From Cryoendolithus antarcticus (lineage: Eukaryota > Ascomycota > Dothideomycetes > Cladosporiales > Cladosporiaceae): a stretch of DNA of 64,000 nt. Shown one piece after another: positions 51,126 to 61,491 of this stretch; position 1 is the stretch's first letter; each line of letters opens with the position of its first letter. The DNA lies in assembly GCA_002077065.1 (NCBI GenBank), contig NAJO01000030.1, positions 62,001 to 126,000 of the forward strand, read 5' to 3'. Both the position numbers and the translations under genes were made by a program. The notes under the pieces were generated by a model. That model was not told the DNA's origin. It did not search any database and saw nothing but the letters and a program-made list of their open reading frames with translations.

Positions 51126-53554
51126 TCACACCAACCGACTATCAAGTCTCCGTTCCCCTCTGAGACTCTTCCACATCTCTACAGCCCTATCAACGGGAAC
51201 CAGCTCCCCCATCTTCTGCGTCTCAGGATCATCCCGATTCCGAATATTCACACTTCTGCCTTCCTTCTCCTGCTGACCCACAACGCAGATGAAATTATAC
51301 TGGCTCAGCTGACCCGTGCGGATCTTCTTCTGCATAGTATTTCCGCTCACATCGACATCAGCGTGGAAACCCTCCTTGCGGAAAAGCGTCTGCAACTCGA
51401 GGACATAGTCGTTTGCGCTGACCATGACGGGGATGACGAGGATTTGGCGCGGTGAGAGCCAGAAGGGCCATTTGCCCGCGAAGTGCTCGGTGAGGATTGC
51501 GATGAAGCGTTCGAAGGAGCCGTAAATTGCGCGGTGGATCATAACGGGCCGAGCGCAGCCGGGGGTGAGGGCGCGGCGGGTTTCGGGTTCTTTGGCTTGG
51601 TGGGTGTGGGGTGCGTTTGCCTCTACTGAAGGGGCAGGGTGTATGGGGAGTTGCTTTTCTGCGGGTTTGGGTGCTTCCGTGGGCTTTTCGGCGGGCTTGC
51701 TGTCGCCGTTTGTCTGGGCTTCAGGTCTTGCTTGGGCCTCCTCTTGTGTGCGGTACTCAAGATTGAATTGCTGGGGGAGTTGGAAATCGAGCTGAATGGT
51801 CGCGCATTGAAACTCCCGCTTCAGTGCGTCTGAGATCGTAATGTCGATCTTGGGACCGTAGAATGCTCCATCACCCGGGTTGAGCTCCCACTGTGTACCC
51901 GTCTCTGCCTTGAACTCGTTCAGCGCCACGGTCAGCCTAGCCTCAGCCCTGTCCCACGTCTCGACGTCACCGAGATGATTGTCTGGCCTCGTGGAAAGCT
52001 TCATTTTGAACGTAAAGCCGAACAAGCCGTAAACGTCTTTCAAGAAGTCGAACAGCAACTTGATTTCTGACCCGACCTGCGCTTCCGTGCAGAAGACGTG
52101 TGTATCGTCCTGCATGAAGCGTCGCACTCGCGTCATTCCCGTAAGTGCTCCTGATGCCTCGTTCCGGTGCAAGACTCCGAAGTCTGCGATCCGCATGGGT
52201 AGTTCGCGGTAGCTGCGCTCCCTGTGGCCGAACAGCAAGCAATGCCCAGGACAATTCATCGGCTTGAGGGCCCATTGGTCCTTCTCAACGTCAAACGTGA
52301 ACATATCGTCCTTGTAGTGCTGCCAGTGGCCTGACTGCTTCCACAGTGCGGAGTTGTACATGTTTGGCGAATTGACCTCTTGGTAGCCTCGATTCCAGTA
52401 CTCTTCACGCAGGAACGATTGCAGTGCGTTGTAGATGATCATGCCATGTGGGAGGAAGAAGGCAGAGCCCGGCGACATCTCATGGAAGAAGAAGAGCTCC
52501 TGCTCTTGGCCAATCTTGCGGTGGTCTCGCTTTGCAGCCTCCTCGAGCATGTGCTTGTGTTCGTCGAGTGCCTGTCATCTGGTTAGTCACAATCCCTGCG
52601 GTCTCACTTCGAATCCTATTGTACCTTCTTGTCAGGGAACGACACGCCATACACCCGCTGCAGGCTGTCGTTCTTCGCATCACCCAAAAAGTAACTAGCC
52701 GAATTCTTCATGATCTCAAACGCCTTTATCCTCCCCGTATGAGGTACATGCGGCCCTCTACACAGATCGATCAAAGGTCCACACCGATACACTGTCGTCC
52801 TCGTCCCGTCCGCAATCTTGTCGTTGATGATATGCTTCTTGTACTTGTTGTACGAGAACATCTCCAGTAGATCCTCCTTACTCATCTCCAACCGCTCGAA
52901 AGGCTGCTTCTCCTTGATCGCCTTCTCGGCAATCTGCTTCAGCGGCTTGTGGTCTGCAGCTGTGATCGCCGCCTGCTCGGGCAAAGCCATCTCGTAGTAA
53001 AATCCATCTGTCGTCGGAGGACCGATGCATAGCGAGCAGCCGAATCGCTTCTCTGCAGCCTCACCGAGGATATGAGCACTACTATGCCAAAACACCTTCT
53101 TGCCCTCCTCGTGCTCAAAGTCGAGGAACTCGAGTTTGCAACTCCCTTCAAGTGGCCTCTCCAAATCCCACAACTCACCATTGACTCTCGAAATGACTGT
53201 GCGCTCTGACAAGCTTTTCGAGATCGCCCGCACAATCTGCGCGGGCGTGGTCTCCCATGACTTGCCCTGCTGCGACTTGCCGTCTCCGAGCGTAATCTCA
53301 ATGTCCTCACGGGGCTGCTTGGCAACCCATTCCTCTCGCTCTGCCTTTCGCTTATCGAAAAGTGCATTTCTCGTGGCGAAGTAGTCTGGCGGTGGGGAAA
53401 GCTCTAGAGGTCGATTGTCGCCCTCTTCGGCCTGCTTCTTGCCAGCCTTGGGAGCCATGATTGTGTGTGATCGAGAGAGGTTGTATGCAATGCGCTGGAA
53501 AGGAAGTCGTTTTATACAGAGCGTGCGATGAGTCAGGAGCGTACGGGCGAGCAT
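51126..53554 (-). CDS. THS1: threonyl-tRNA synthetase with two in-frame starts
   Basis: Two exons on the minus strand separated by a 53-nt intron (52624-52572). From the ATG at 53458 the protein is 759 aa; from the ATG at 53554 it is 791 aa, the extra 32 residues being Arg/Ser/Leu rich without acids ([13 protein letters not shown]...), like a mitochondrial presequence. The upstream ATG has a poor context (T at -3), the downstream one a good context (A at -3, G at +4). Domains: TGS remnant, editing domain ([17 protein letters not shown]), class II core with motif 2 [13 protein letters not shown] and motif 3 [14 protein letters not shown], and the anticodon-binding domain. A low-complexity insertion of about 60 residues (51749-51552) interrupts the core before RPVMIHRAI. 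Confidence 0.93.
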
Positions 53555-53829
53555 GCAGTCACAGTGTGGCAAGGAAGGAGCGAATGTGTGAGTGAATTGT
53601 GCAGTGCAATACCACACTCAGGACCGACTCCCTCCGTGACTCCCAAACTTTGACACAACGCGAGTGGTGTGGGGAGAGCGCTGAAACAGCACGAATGGCC
53701 GACCGTAGCTTGCATAGCTGTATGGCATGTGCGATGTGCGACCTGATGCCTTGCATAAGTGACTGCTTACTATCAGTACAATCGCAACCATGTAGACACA
53801 ATAGCATCGATGATTCGACAGTCATAATT

Positions 53830-55449
53830 ATGCGTATCTCGTGGTGGACGTCGGTGATCGTTTGGCAATTCGCCGACTTTACTCTTGGTGATCAGGTCGT
53901 CCTCCAAGATGATCGGCATCAGGCGGCTCGACCACATAATGTGGCGATCATAGGTGAGGACAATGCATCAGGACGTTCGATATGACAAGTCACTGACCAT
54001 CACACAGGTGCCGGAGCTGCAGGAGCATCCTCAGCCTACCATCTCGCCCAATATGCCGCCGCAGCAGGCATCCCAGTCAACATCACCGTCTTCGAGAGAA
54101 ATGACTACGTAGGAGGCCGAACAACGACCGTCACCGCCTACAACTCCTCCGACCACCCTATAGAGCTCGGAGGCAGCATATTCATCGAGAAGAACCGGAT
54201 CCTCTTCGAAGCAGCCAAGGCTTTTAACCTGACTACCTCGTCAGCCAGCTTATCAAGTCGATCCTCAGACATTCCTGGCCCAGCCCTCGGTATCTGGGAT
54301 GGTCAGCAATTCGTTGTCACTCAGAACAACGAAGGCGGCTGGTGGGACACCGCCAAGCTCCTGTACAAGTATGGTCTCGCTCCCATCCGGACTCTCCGTC
54401 TCATGCGAGCCACCACGGAGAAGTTCTTCCAGATGTACGACGCGCCCATCTTCCCCTTCAGCTCCCTCACACAAGCAGCTTCAGATGTCGGACTACTGGC
54501 CGTGACGTCCGCGACGGGTGAACAGTTCCTGCGAGAAAGCAACATCGGCTATCTCTTTGCACGAGAGATCATCCAAGCCAGCACGCGCGTAAACTACGCC
54601 CAAAATCTCGACCACATCCACGCTCTCGAGACGATAGTGTGTATGGCGGTCGAAGGCGCTATGGCGGTCGAAGATGGTAACTGGCAGATCTTCGACCGAA
54701 TGGTCGAGGAGTCTAACGCCACGTTGCTGCTGAATACACCAGTCAAGTCCCTCGATCACGACGCCTCGAGCGGCATCTACACCCTCCACACTGGCTCCGA
54801 CTCCACTTCAAACTTCAGCACCCTCATCCTCGCCCACCCTTTCCAGTACTCCTCCCTCACCTCGCTCCCATCGACCCTCCACACCCCATCAAAAATCGAC
54901 TACGTGACCCTCCACGTCACGCTCTTCACATCCCCTCACCTCCTTTCTTCACGCTTCTTCGGCCTCGCACCTGACAAGCCAGCTCCCCACGCAGTCCTCA
55001 CAACCCTCCCCGAAGGCGAGCACGCACCGGACCGAAAGACCGTAGGAACTCCAGGCTTCTACTCCGTCTCCCTGCTCCGCCAGGTCACGAATCCCGCTAC
55101 AGGCGCCCAAGAATTCGCTTACAAGATCTTCGCCCCTTCGCCTTCCACGTCCCTGTTCATCGCTCGACTCCTCGGCATCCAGCTCTCTTCATCCGGTGAA
55201 TTGAAGCCAGAGGACGTGACCTGGCTGTACCGGAAGGAATGGCAGAGTTATCCTTACGAGGTGCCAAGACGGCAGTTTGAGCAGATTAATTTGGGCGAGG
55301 GGGCGTGGTATACGGCTGGGATCGAGGGGTTTGTGAGTACGATGGAGACGTCAGCGCTGATGGGAAAGAACGTGGGGAGGTTGGTTGTGGATCAGTGGAT
55401 CGCTGAGGAGAAGAGAATGCGAGGCGATCACGAAGCACGATCTAATTAA
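53830..55449 (+). CDS. prenylcysteine oxidase/lyase
   Basis: Two exons, 53830-53953 and 54008-55449; 521 aa. The intron splits the FAD Rossmann motif, which splicing restores as VAIIGAGAAGASSAYHL. Next come VFERNDYVGGRTTTV and IELGGSIFIEKN, typical of flavin amine-oxidase folds. The PCYOX C-terminal domain includes YAQNLDHIHALETIVCMAVEGA, PGFYSVSLLRQV and EWQSYPYEVPRRQFEQI. The enzyme oxidises farnesyl- or geranylgeranylcysteine released when prenylated proteins are degraded, in the vacuole or lysosome. The N-terminus is partly hydrophobic (ISWWTSVIVWQFA) and may serve as a signal, consistent with the Asn-glycosylation sites. Confidence 0.93.
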
Positions 55450-55525
55450 TACATCACGATTCTCGCGACACACATCGCCCTCATCATTGCCTGAGACGTA
55501 GCGTAGCGTATCATCATCATGGTCA

Positions 55526-56859
55526 TCAATCCGCTTTCCAATGTTGGCCTCCACCCCTTCTCCAAAGCCACACTGCTTCCGTAGCATAAGCCTTCGCACT
55601 CACATGCCTCCCGCCGTCAATCCCTTGCCCACTACTCTCACTCACTAGCGTCTCAATCACCCGTTCCTTAGCCATTTCCCTCCATAATCCTCTGGCTAGC
55701 TCTCCCATAGTCTCCTCGGCGCCTACAGTCTCAGCCCCAGCTTCAGCCGGGTCGCCGAACTCGCCGACACCCAATCGGTAGAGTAGTCGACCCAGTGTCT
55801 GAAAGGCGATGGCGCGTTGAGCTGGATATGTGGAGCGCGAGAGGATGGCGAGTTCGGGGATCGTGTAGCCTGCTGCCTCCGGCTCCAAGCCATGGTGATG
55901 CAGGCCTGCTGAGACGGGTATGCTAGCCGAGGTTTTGGGCGGTAGGAGAGCGCCGGTGAAATTGAATCGAAGTGCTGCGGGGGAGAGAGCTGAGACGGAG
56001 GAGAGATAGGAGTTTGGTGCAGGGGTCGTAGAGGGTTGCATCCAGGCTAGCTTTGAGGGGTCTGAGGGGAGGGTGGGGAAGTATTTGGAGTGCAGGTCTG
56101 TCAGGAAGGTGGCCGAAGAGGATCGAGATCAGGGGGCGTTGAGGGGCGGGGAAAGTGGACTGAGGTAATTAATGGGTCGTCTGCGATGGGAGTCTCCGAC
56201 TTGCTTGAATCGCGGACATGAGTGGGTGTTCCATTCTGGTCATCGTCCTGGTCATGCGGAGCCTGTTTGAGATTCGCGCGTGCTGTAGACAACTCCTCGG
56301 GGTCGTCGAATGTGACTCTTTTCGCTTTCGTAGAGTTACTTGCACCCAAGTCCTTGGTCATGGGCTGGTGCGGTCCGTCGAAGGAGTCAAGAGCAGTCGC
56401 GCCACTGTCGATGTTTGCTCTTCGAAGCAAGCTTTGCAGCACATCCGGGTTCATCGATCCCATGATCTCCTGTCGTGCTTCCTCAATCTCGGCTTCGGAC
56501 ATGCCAGCGAGAACATCCCGATTTTGACGATCGATTGAAGCCTTCTCCAGATCCAGTGGCGGTATGTCTTGCGCGTTTCTGATCGATCTGGGTTCTGCAT
56601 GATCATAATTTGGTGCTGCATTTGATCCTATCGAGGCTCGACTGTCTTGCTTTCGCTTGAATCGACTCTGTGCCGGTCGTCTGCCATGTTCTGGGAAGCC
56701 TGATCTGCTTTTCACGATGGGGCCTGCGACAGGTTTGGGCGTGGATGGCTTCCGTTCCAGGACGTCTCCGACGAAGGCTCCAGAGAATGGCTTCGAAGGC
56801 TCCTTGAAGGCCAGCTCATCCTGATCCAGGTCAATCTCGAAACGCTCGCCTCTGACCAT
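55526..56859 (-). CDS. RPAP1/Rba50-like RNA polymerase II assembly factor, apparent frameshift
   Basis: Two adjoining frames make one protein of about 445 aa. The N-terminal frame (56859-56104) has the family start MVRGERFEIDLDQ, FVGDVLERK and the RPAP1 N-terminal motif SEAEIEEARQEIMGSMNPDVLQSLL, and ends at a TGA at 56103-56101. The C-terminal frame continues without a gap as FLTDLHSKYFPTLPSDPSKLAWM, LRFNFTGALLPP and GLHHHGLEPEAAGYTIPELA. The switch falls in PPDLDPLRPP/FLTDLH, with no GT donor nearby and no room for an intron, so one base seems missing near 56104-56112. RPAP1 is essential for Pol II assembly, so a sequence error is as likely as true loss. Confidence 0.85.
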
Positions 56860-57263
56860 CCTTGCGACTGGATGACTTGAACAGTATGTCGTCGCAATGA
56901 TATCCACGGGCCAATCAGATGCCGAGTCGAGAAGTGAATCTTGATACAGTGACTTTTGTCAGGCTGCCATATGTGCTCGGCAATCCGCTAAGATTGAGGA
57001 TGCGACACCCAGCTTCTTTCATCGCTCCTTCACTTTGTACATCACCAAAACATTACCGTCGCAACTTCCCATCGCACACGCATGCTGATCGCAAGATATC
57101 CCACTGCCATATCATTTGACGACACTTGTAGTGAGATCTGCCCACCAGTCTCTCACCCACATCTGATCGCACGCCTTCACCAAGACCACATCATCCCCTT
57201 CTGCCCAATCTTGCCATCACTACCTTCACTTTCCCCATCGCGCAATAGCGCGCACATGATCTC
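56860..57263. other. divergent promoter, RPAP1 / Nab3-like gene
   Basis: About 400 bp between divergent genes. Pyrimidine-rich toward the Nab3-like gene (57140-57240). No motif of note. Confidence 0.5.
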
Positions 57264-59852
57264 ATGAACTCTGAACACCCTCCCGAAGATCCGCATCTGA
57301 CGAGCGAGATTGTGATCCTGTCGCCAGCGTCACCCAAACCAATCCACTTCCCAGCACCCGCCGACATACCCGTGCTCGACAAGATGATGGACGTTGGCTT
57401 CAACCAGACGGAGATGCACATGGATGATCCGGCGACGCGCAACACTGAGCTGCGCGCTGGAGCATGGCAAGACCCGGATGCGCCGAGCGAGGAAGTCGCG
57501 AATGGCAATGTCGCGATCACGGAAGGCGCCATACCTCAGCAGGAAGGAGCTGCAGGCAGCGGTGAGCATACAAATGCGCTCGACACCGCTCACACTACGA
57601 CATCAACAGAGCCCGCAGACGTATTGAGTGTGCTGGAGGATGCTGCAGCAGATTCAGTCACATATCTTGACCAAACCGCCTCCACTACAGACACCACCTC
57701 TCCCAACGCAGATCTCACTCCCTCAGCACTCGACACAGTCGCCACCCAACCCTCTGCCTTCTCACTGAACGCCAATGTTGATGTCCAGGCACTGCTGAGC
57801 ACCCTCCGCACCAGTACAGCCAACACCCCTGCAACGAACGTTGAGCCGACCAACCCTCCCTTGAACGTAGCCACCACTGCCACTCCCAGCCAGGCCCAGT
57901 CCAATGTCCCAGGTCTTGACTCTTCGCCCGTGTCCATCGCTGGTCTCGGTGCACCTCCACTTGGCCTCCCTCCCAGGCCTCCACCCCAGGAGCAGCCATT
58001 GATCAATGCAAATTACGCCCACTCCCAGCACATCCGCGACTACCACCCACACGCTGCCAATCCTGCCCTCCAGCCAACCAGTCGCTCCCACGGCGGTGGC
58101 AACGCTGCTGACCCGTCATCAAACAACTTTGTCCCTCCCGTGCTGCCTCTCCAGCCCTCGCATCCCTCGGCTAGCCCATACACCCACGCTGGATCGCCGT
58201 CACTCAAGTCTCCAACGACCTTAGCATTTCCTGAGCAAGATCGTGTACCCAGCGCCGCGACCCTCGCACGCATCGCAGACATGCCTCTTGAATCGAGACG
58301 CGAGTACAAGCTCGCGCTAGGCCTCAAACTTGACGAGGACGACATGCCATGGACCAAGGACACGCAACAGAAGTACGACAAATTCATCGAAGACGAGCGG
58401 AAGTATGTCTCCGAAGGCCGCTGGGAGCAATTTCCGTACGGGTCCAGATTGTTCGTGGGCAATTTGAGCAGTGAGAAGGTGACGAAGCGAGACATCTTCC
58501 ACGTCTTTCATGTCTATGGAGAGCTGGCACAGATCAGTATCAAGCAGGCGTATGGGTTTGTGCAGTTCTTGAACGCACGGGACTGTGCTATCGCTCTGGG
58601 AGCAGAAGAGGGACGGCAAGTCCGGGACAAGAAGATCCGTAGGTTGTGCCCGTCTTGTTAAGAATGAACCGTCACTAACATCTCAATCACAGATCTGGAA
58701 GTCAGCAAGCCCCAGAAGAACCGTCAGCAGGCACAGGAGCCGAGGACAAATCAACAATTCACCGCACGACGGCGGTCTCGCTCGCCAGAGCCCAGCAGAA
58801 CGAGTCGCAACGACTACGGCCGTGAGCGCGAGAGGGATCAGTATCGACCTTACCGCTCACCGTCACCCCGGCGAGACACTCGAGATCGCTACCGGGACCG
58901 CTCGCCCGAGCAGTATGGCCGCAACGGACGGAGCGACTATGGTCGACAAGCAGATCCAGATGATGAGCTGCCTCTTCCTCGTCGGGCACCTGGGAACGTT
59001 CCAGATGTGCAGATCCTCGTCCTCGATTCACTGCACCGCGACTTCACGGCCTGGGTGCAGGGCATTTTCGAGCAGCAAGGGCTCAAGGTCGAGACGCTGA
59101 TCCTCTCCTCTCGCCTCGATCCCGATCAAGTCATCCGACGACAGCTGCTAGAAGGTGTCCTTGCAGTATGCAGACTGGATCGCAATCATCAGAACTCCGG
59201 CAAAGTCAACCTACGCGTATTCAATCGCAGCGCTGGAGCGATGAATGTCACGTACGACGACTACGACAACCAAGATCCACAAATCTGCGCTGCTTTAGCT
59301 CTCCGAGCGAAGCAGCAGTCGCAAGCACAAGTCCAGCAGCGGCCGCCGCAACAGCAATACAACGGCTACCAGCCGCCATCACAGTACTCCGCCGCGCCAC
59401 CACAGCATCAACAGCAGTACCCAACCTACCAACCCCCACCACAACAACAATCGTACCCATACGCCCCTGTGCCCTCGTCGTACCCACCTCAATCTGCGTA
59501 CCCTCCCCAACCTACTTCCCAGCAAGCGCCCCCTCAACCTCCAAATCTCCAACAACTCATCACCAACCTCGACCCAGCGGGCTTGCAATCCCTGCTCTCG
59601 GCTATGGGCCAGCAGCAGCCACCAGCGCAAACGCCTCAGGCTGCCGCGAATGGGCACGGACAGGGCGTGCAGGTTGCGCTTGGGGCGTTGCAGAGGGACC
59701 CCGGGATGGTGGCGGGGTTATTGCAGCAGCAACAGGCTCAGCAGCAGAGTCAGCAGAGGCAAAGTGCAGGAGTGCAGAGCGCGGGTGGAGCTGGGGGAGG
59801 CGTGAATATGCAGGAGATTCTGGCGAGGCTGGGGACCTATGGGGGAAAGTAA
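57264..59852 (+). CDS. Nab3-like RNA-binding protein with RRM and Gln/Pro-rich C-terminus
   Basis: Two exons, 57264-58638 and 58693-59852; 844 aa. A long low-complexity N-terminal half (Ser, Thr, Ala, Pro) leads to a conserved helix (MPLESRREYKLALGLKLDEDD) and one RRM at about 393-458 with RNP2 LFVGNL and RNP1 YGFVQF. An Arg/Ser-rich stretch (RRRSRSPEPSRTSRNDYG) follows, then a second folded domain (DVQILVLDSLHRDFTAWVQG, then IFEQQG) of the kind found in fungal Nab3 homologues. A Gln/Pro-rich tail completes it. Nab3 works with Nrd1 in transcription termination and nuclear RNA surveillance in yeast; in filamentous fungi the role is less clear. Confidence 0.85.
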
Positions 59853-60125
59853 GAGGACGTGTCTGCGAAAATTGGTCCATGGCTGGACTTGTCGGCCGAG
59901 GTGGGCTGCAGTTGAACCCGTAGACTAGTTCTGAGTGACAGCATCTGCTGATAATGTAGAGACCTCTTTTCACTGTCACCACCAAGCATTATGCCACGGC
60001 TCCACTCTTCCCGTCTCTGACTCGCACGTCCACTGATCGTAATATCAAGTGCTTCTCATACACCCGCAAGTCGCGTGACTTGAGCTTCATCTATGTACAA
60101 CACCGCCATCACCAGCAGCGCCACC

Positions 60126-61061
60126 TCAATTAATAGCCTTCATGACCATCTCAACCGTCACAAACGTCCCTGCACTCACCGGCAGCGCCCTCAAAAGCGT
60201 CGGCCCAATCCCCCTCCAGAACCCCCTCATCCCCTCCGTCCGCCAAATACTCCCAAAGCAAGCCCGCATGCTGCCGTACTTCTGCTGCGCCCCGAAGCCA
60301 TCAGTCTGCATTTTCGACTTCACGACATCGAAGGGGTAGCTTGTCAGCCAGAGCATCTCCCCCGCCAAGCCTCCGTACAACGCGATTTTCCACGTTGGCA
60401 CAGCGGACCGAGCGTAGTTGTTGCGAGCGACGTCGGCGTTCATCATGTACTCGAAGGAGAGGAACCAGGCGCCGTAGGCTTGTGCTTCGCGGAGGAGTGT
60501 GACGGAAGTCCCGCGGTAGAGGCCTTGCGTTATGGAGGGCGAGCGGGAGAGTTTGGAGATGCAGTCTAGAGGGCCCGAGTAGAGGCGGGCGGCGCCGTGG
60601 GGTTGCGTTTGTAGCCGGATGCGGATGTGTTCTATGGGACTTGAGAGGACTGTGTTGGAGAGACCGGCGAACGCGCCGGCAAGGTAGTATTGGCCATAGC
60701 TTAGTTGGGTTGAGGACTCGAGGGGCGAGAGTTTCGAGGTTGTTGAAGCGGCTGCAGCGTTTCGAGTCTCGAATGCGCGTTTGGCGTAGTTGAACGCGCC
60801 GAACTGCACGGAAACGCAGGCGCCTATGCCTATGAGTGGCGTGAGGGTTCCCTTGTAGAAAGCTGCTGGTCCTTCTTTTCGGAGGATTTGTGTAGCGCAG
60901 TCATACGCTCCGGAGTAGTTTGTTGTGGTTTGCAGGCGGACTTTGACAATGTCGAAGGGCTGTCCGATCAGGACTTGGGCTATGCCACCTACTGCGCCGG
61001 CGAAGAGGTCTTTGACCGTCCGAGAGACGCCCGTGTTGGTTTCTTCGAGGGCGTCGGCCAT
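60126..61061 (-). CDS. YMC1: mitochondrial carrier, Ymc1/Ymc2 type
   Basis: One exon encodes 311 aa. Three carrier repeats are complete: GQPFDIVKVRLQT, SSPIEHIRIRLQTQ and SYPFDVVKSKMQTD. The blocks VKDLFAGAVGGIAQVLIGQPFD and FYKGTLTPLIGIGACVSVQFG match yeast Ymc1 closely as I recall it. The Ymc/SLC25A29-like group sits in the inner mitochondrial membrane and has been linked to amino acid (glutamate or glycine) or carnitine-type transport; the substrate in filamentous fungi is not settled. It converges with the Nab3-like gene. Confidence 0.93.
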   Translation of the reverse strand: MADALEETNTGVSRTVKDLFAGAVGGIAQVLIGQPFDIVKVRLQTTTNYSGAYDCATQILRKEGPAAFYKGTLTPLIGIGACVSVQFGAFNYAKRAFETRNAAAASTTSKLSPLESSTQLSYGQYYLAGAFAGLSNTVLSSPIEHIRIRLQTQPHGAARLYSGPLDCISKLSRSPSITQGLYRGTSVTLLREAQAYGAWFLSFEYMMNADVARNNYARSAVPTWKIALYGGLAGEMLWLTSYPFDVVKSKMQTDGFGAQQKYGSMRACFGSIWRTEGMRGFWRGIGPTLLRALPVSAGTFVTVEMVMKAIN

Positions 61062-61491
61062 TGTGTAGCAGTGAGAATTGATGTTGCGCTGGGGAGATCA
61101 GATATCACTGCTACGTATAGTGCCGCGCACAGTACCAGTCCAATCCGGTTCTCACTTCATTGACACCGTAAGCAAGCAATATCGCGATTTATTTGCATGT
61201 CTATGTAGATCTCACTTGGGATATGGCTTCGCAGTCATGCCATGCGATTGAAAGTTTACTGCTTACGTAACGCGTGCCCGCGAACTGTTGCAATTTAATA
61301 CAGGACCTCACTCTCGCAGCATGGAACCATCGTGGCCACTCTCGTCCTGAAGAATTGACAGATCGACGATACCGAGCGCCGTGTATAATGCAATCCGTCG
61401 CCAGCCATTCCGTTCCATTCGCTCTCCCGTGCTTGTGCACGGGTGTGTGCTGTGCAAGCAACGGCAAGCCCCATCATGGTGCTCACATGGC
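61062..61491. other. gap between second APC permease and Ymc1
   Basis: About 430 bp, promoter of Ymc1 and 3' end of the permease. No gene, RNA or repeat is seen. Confidence 0.45.
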
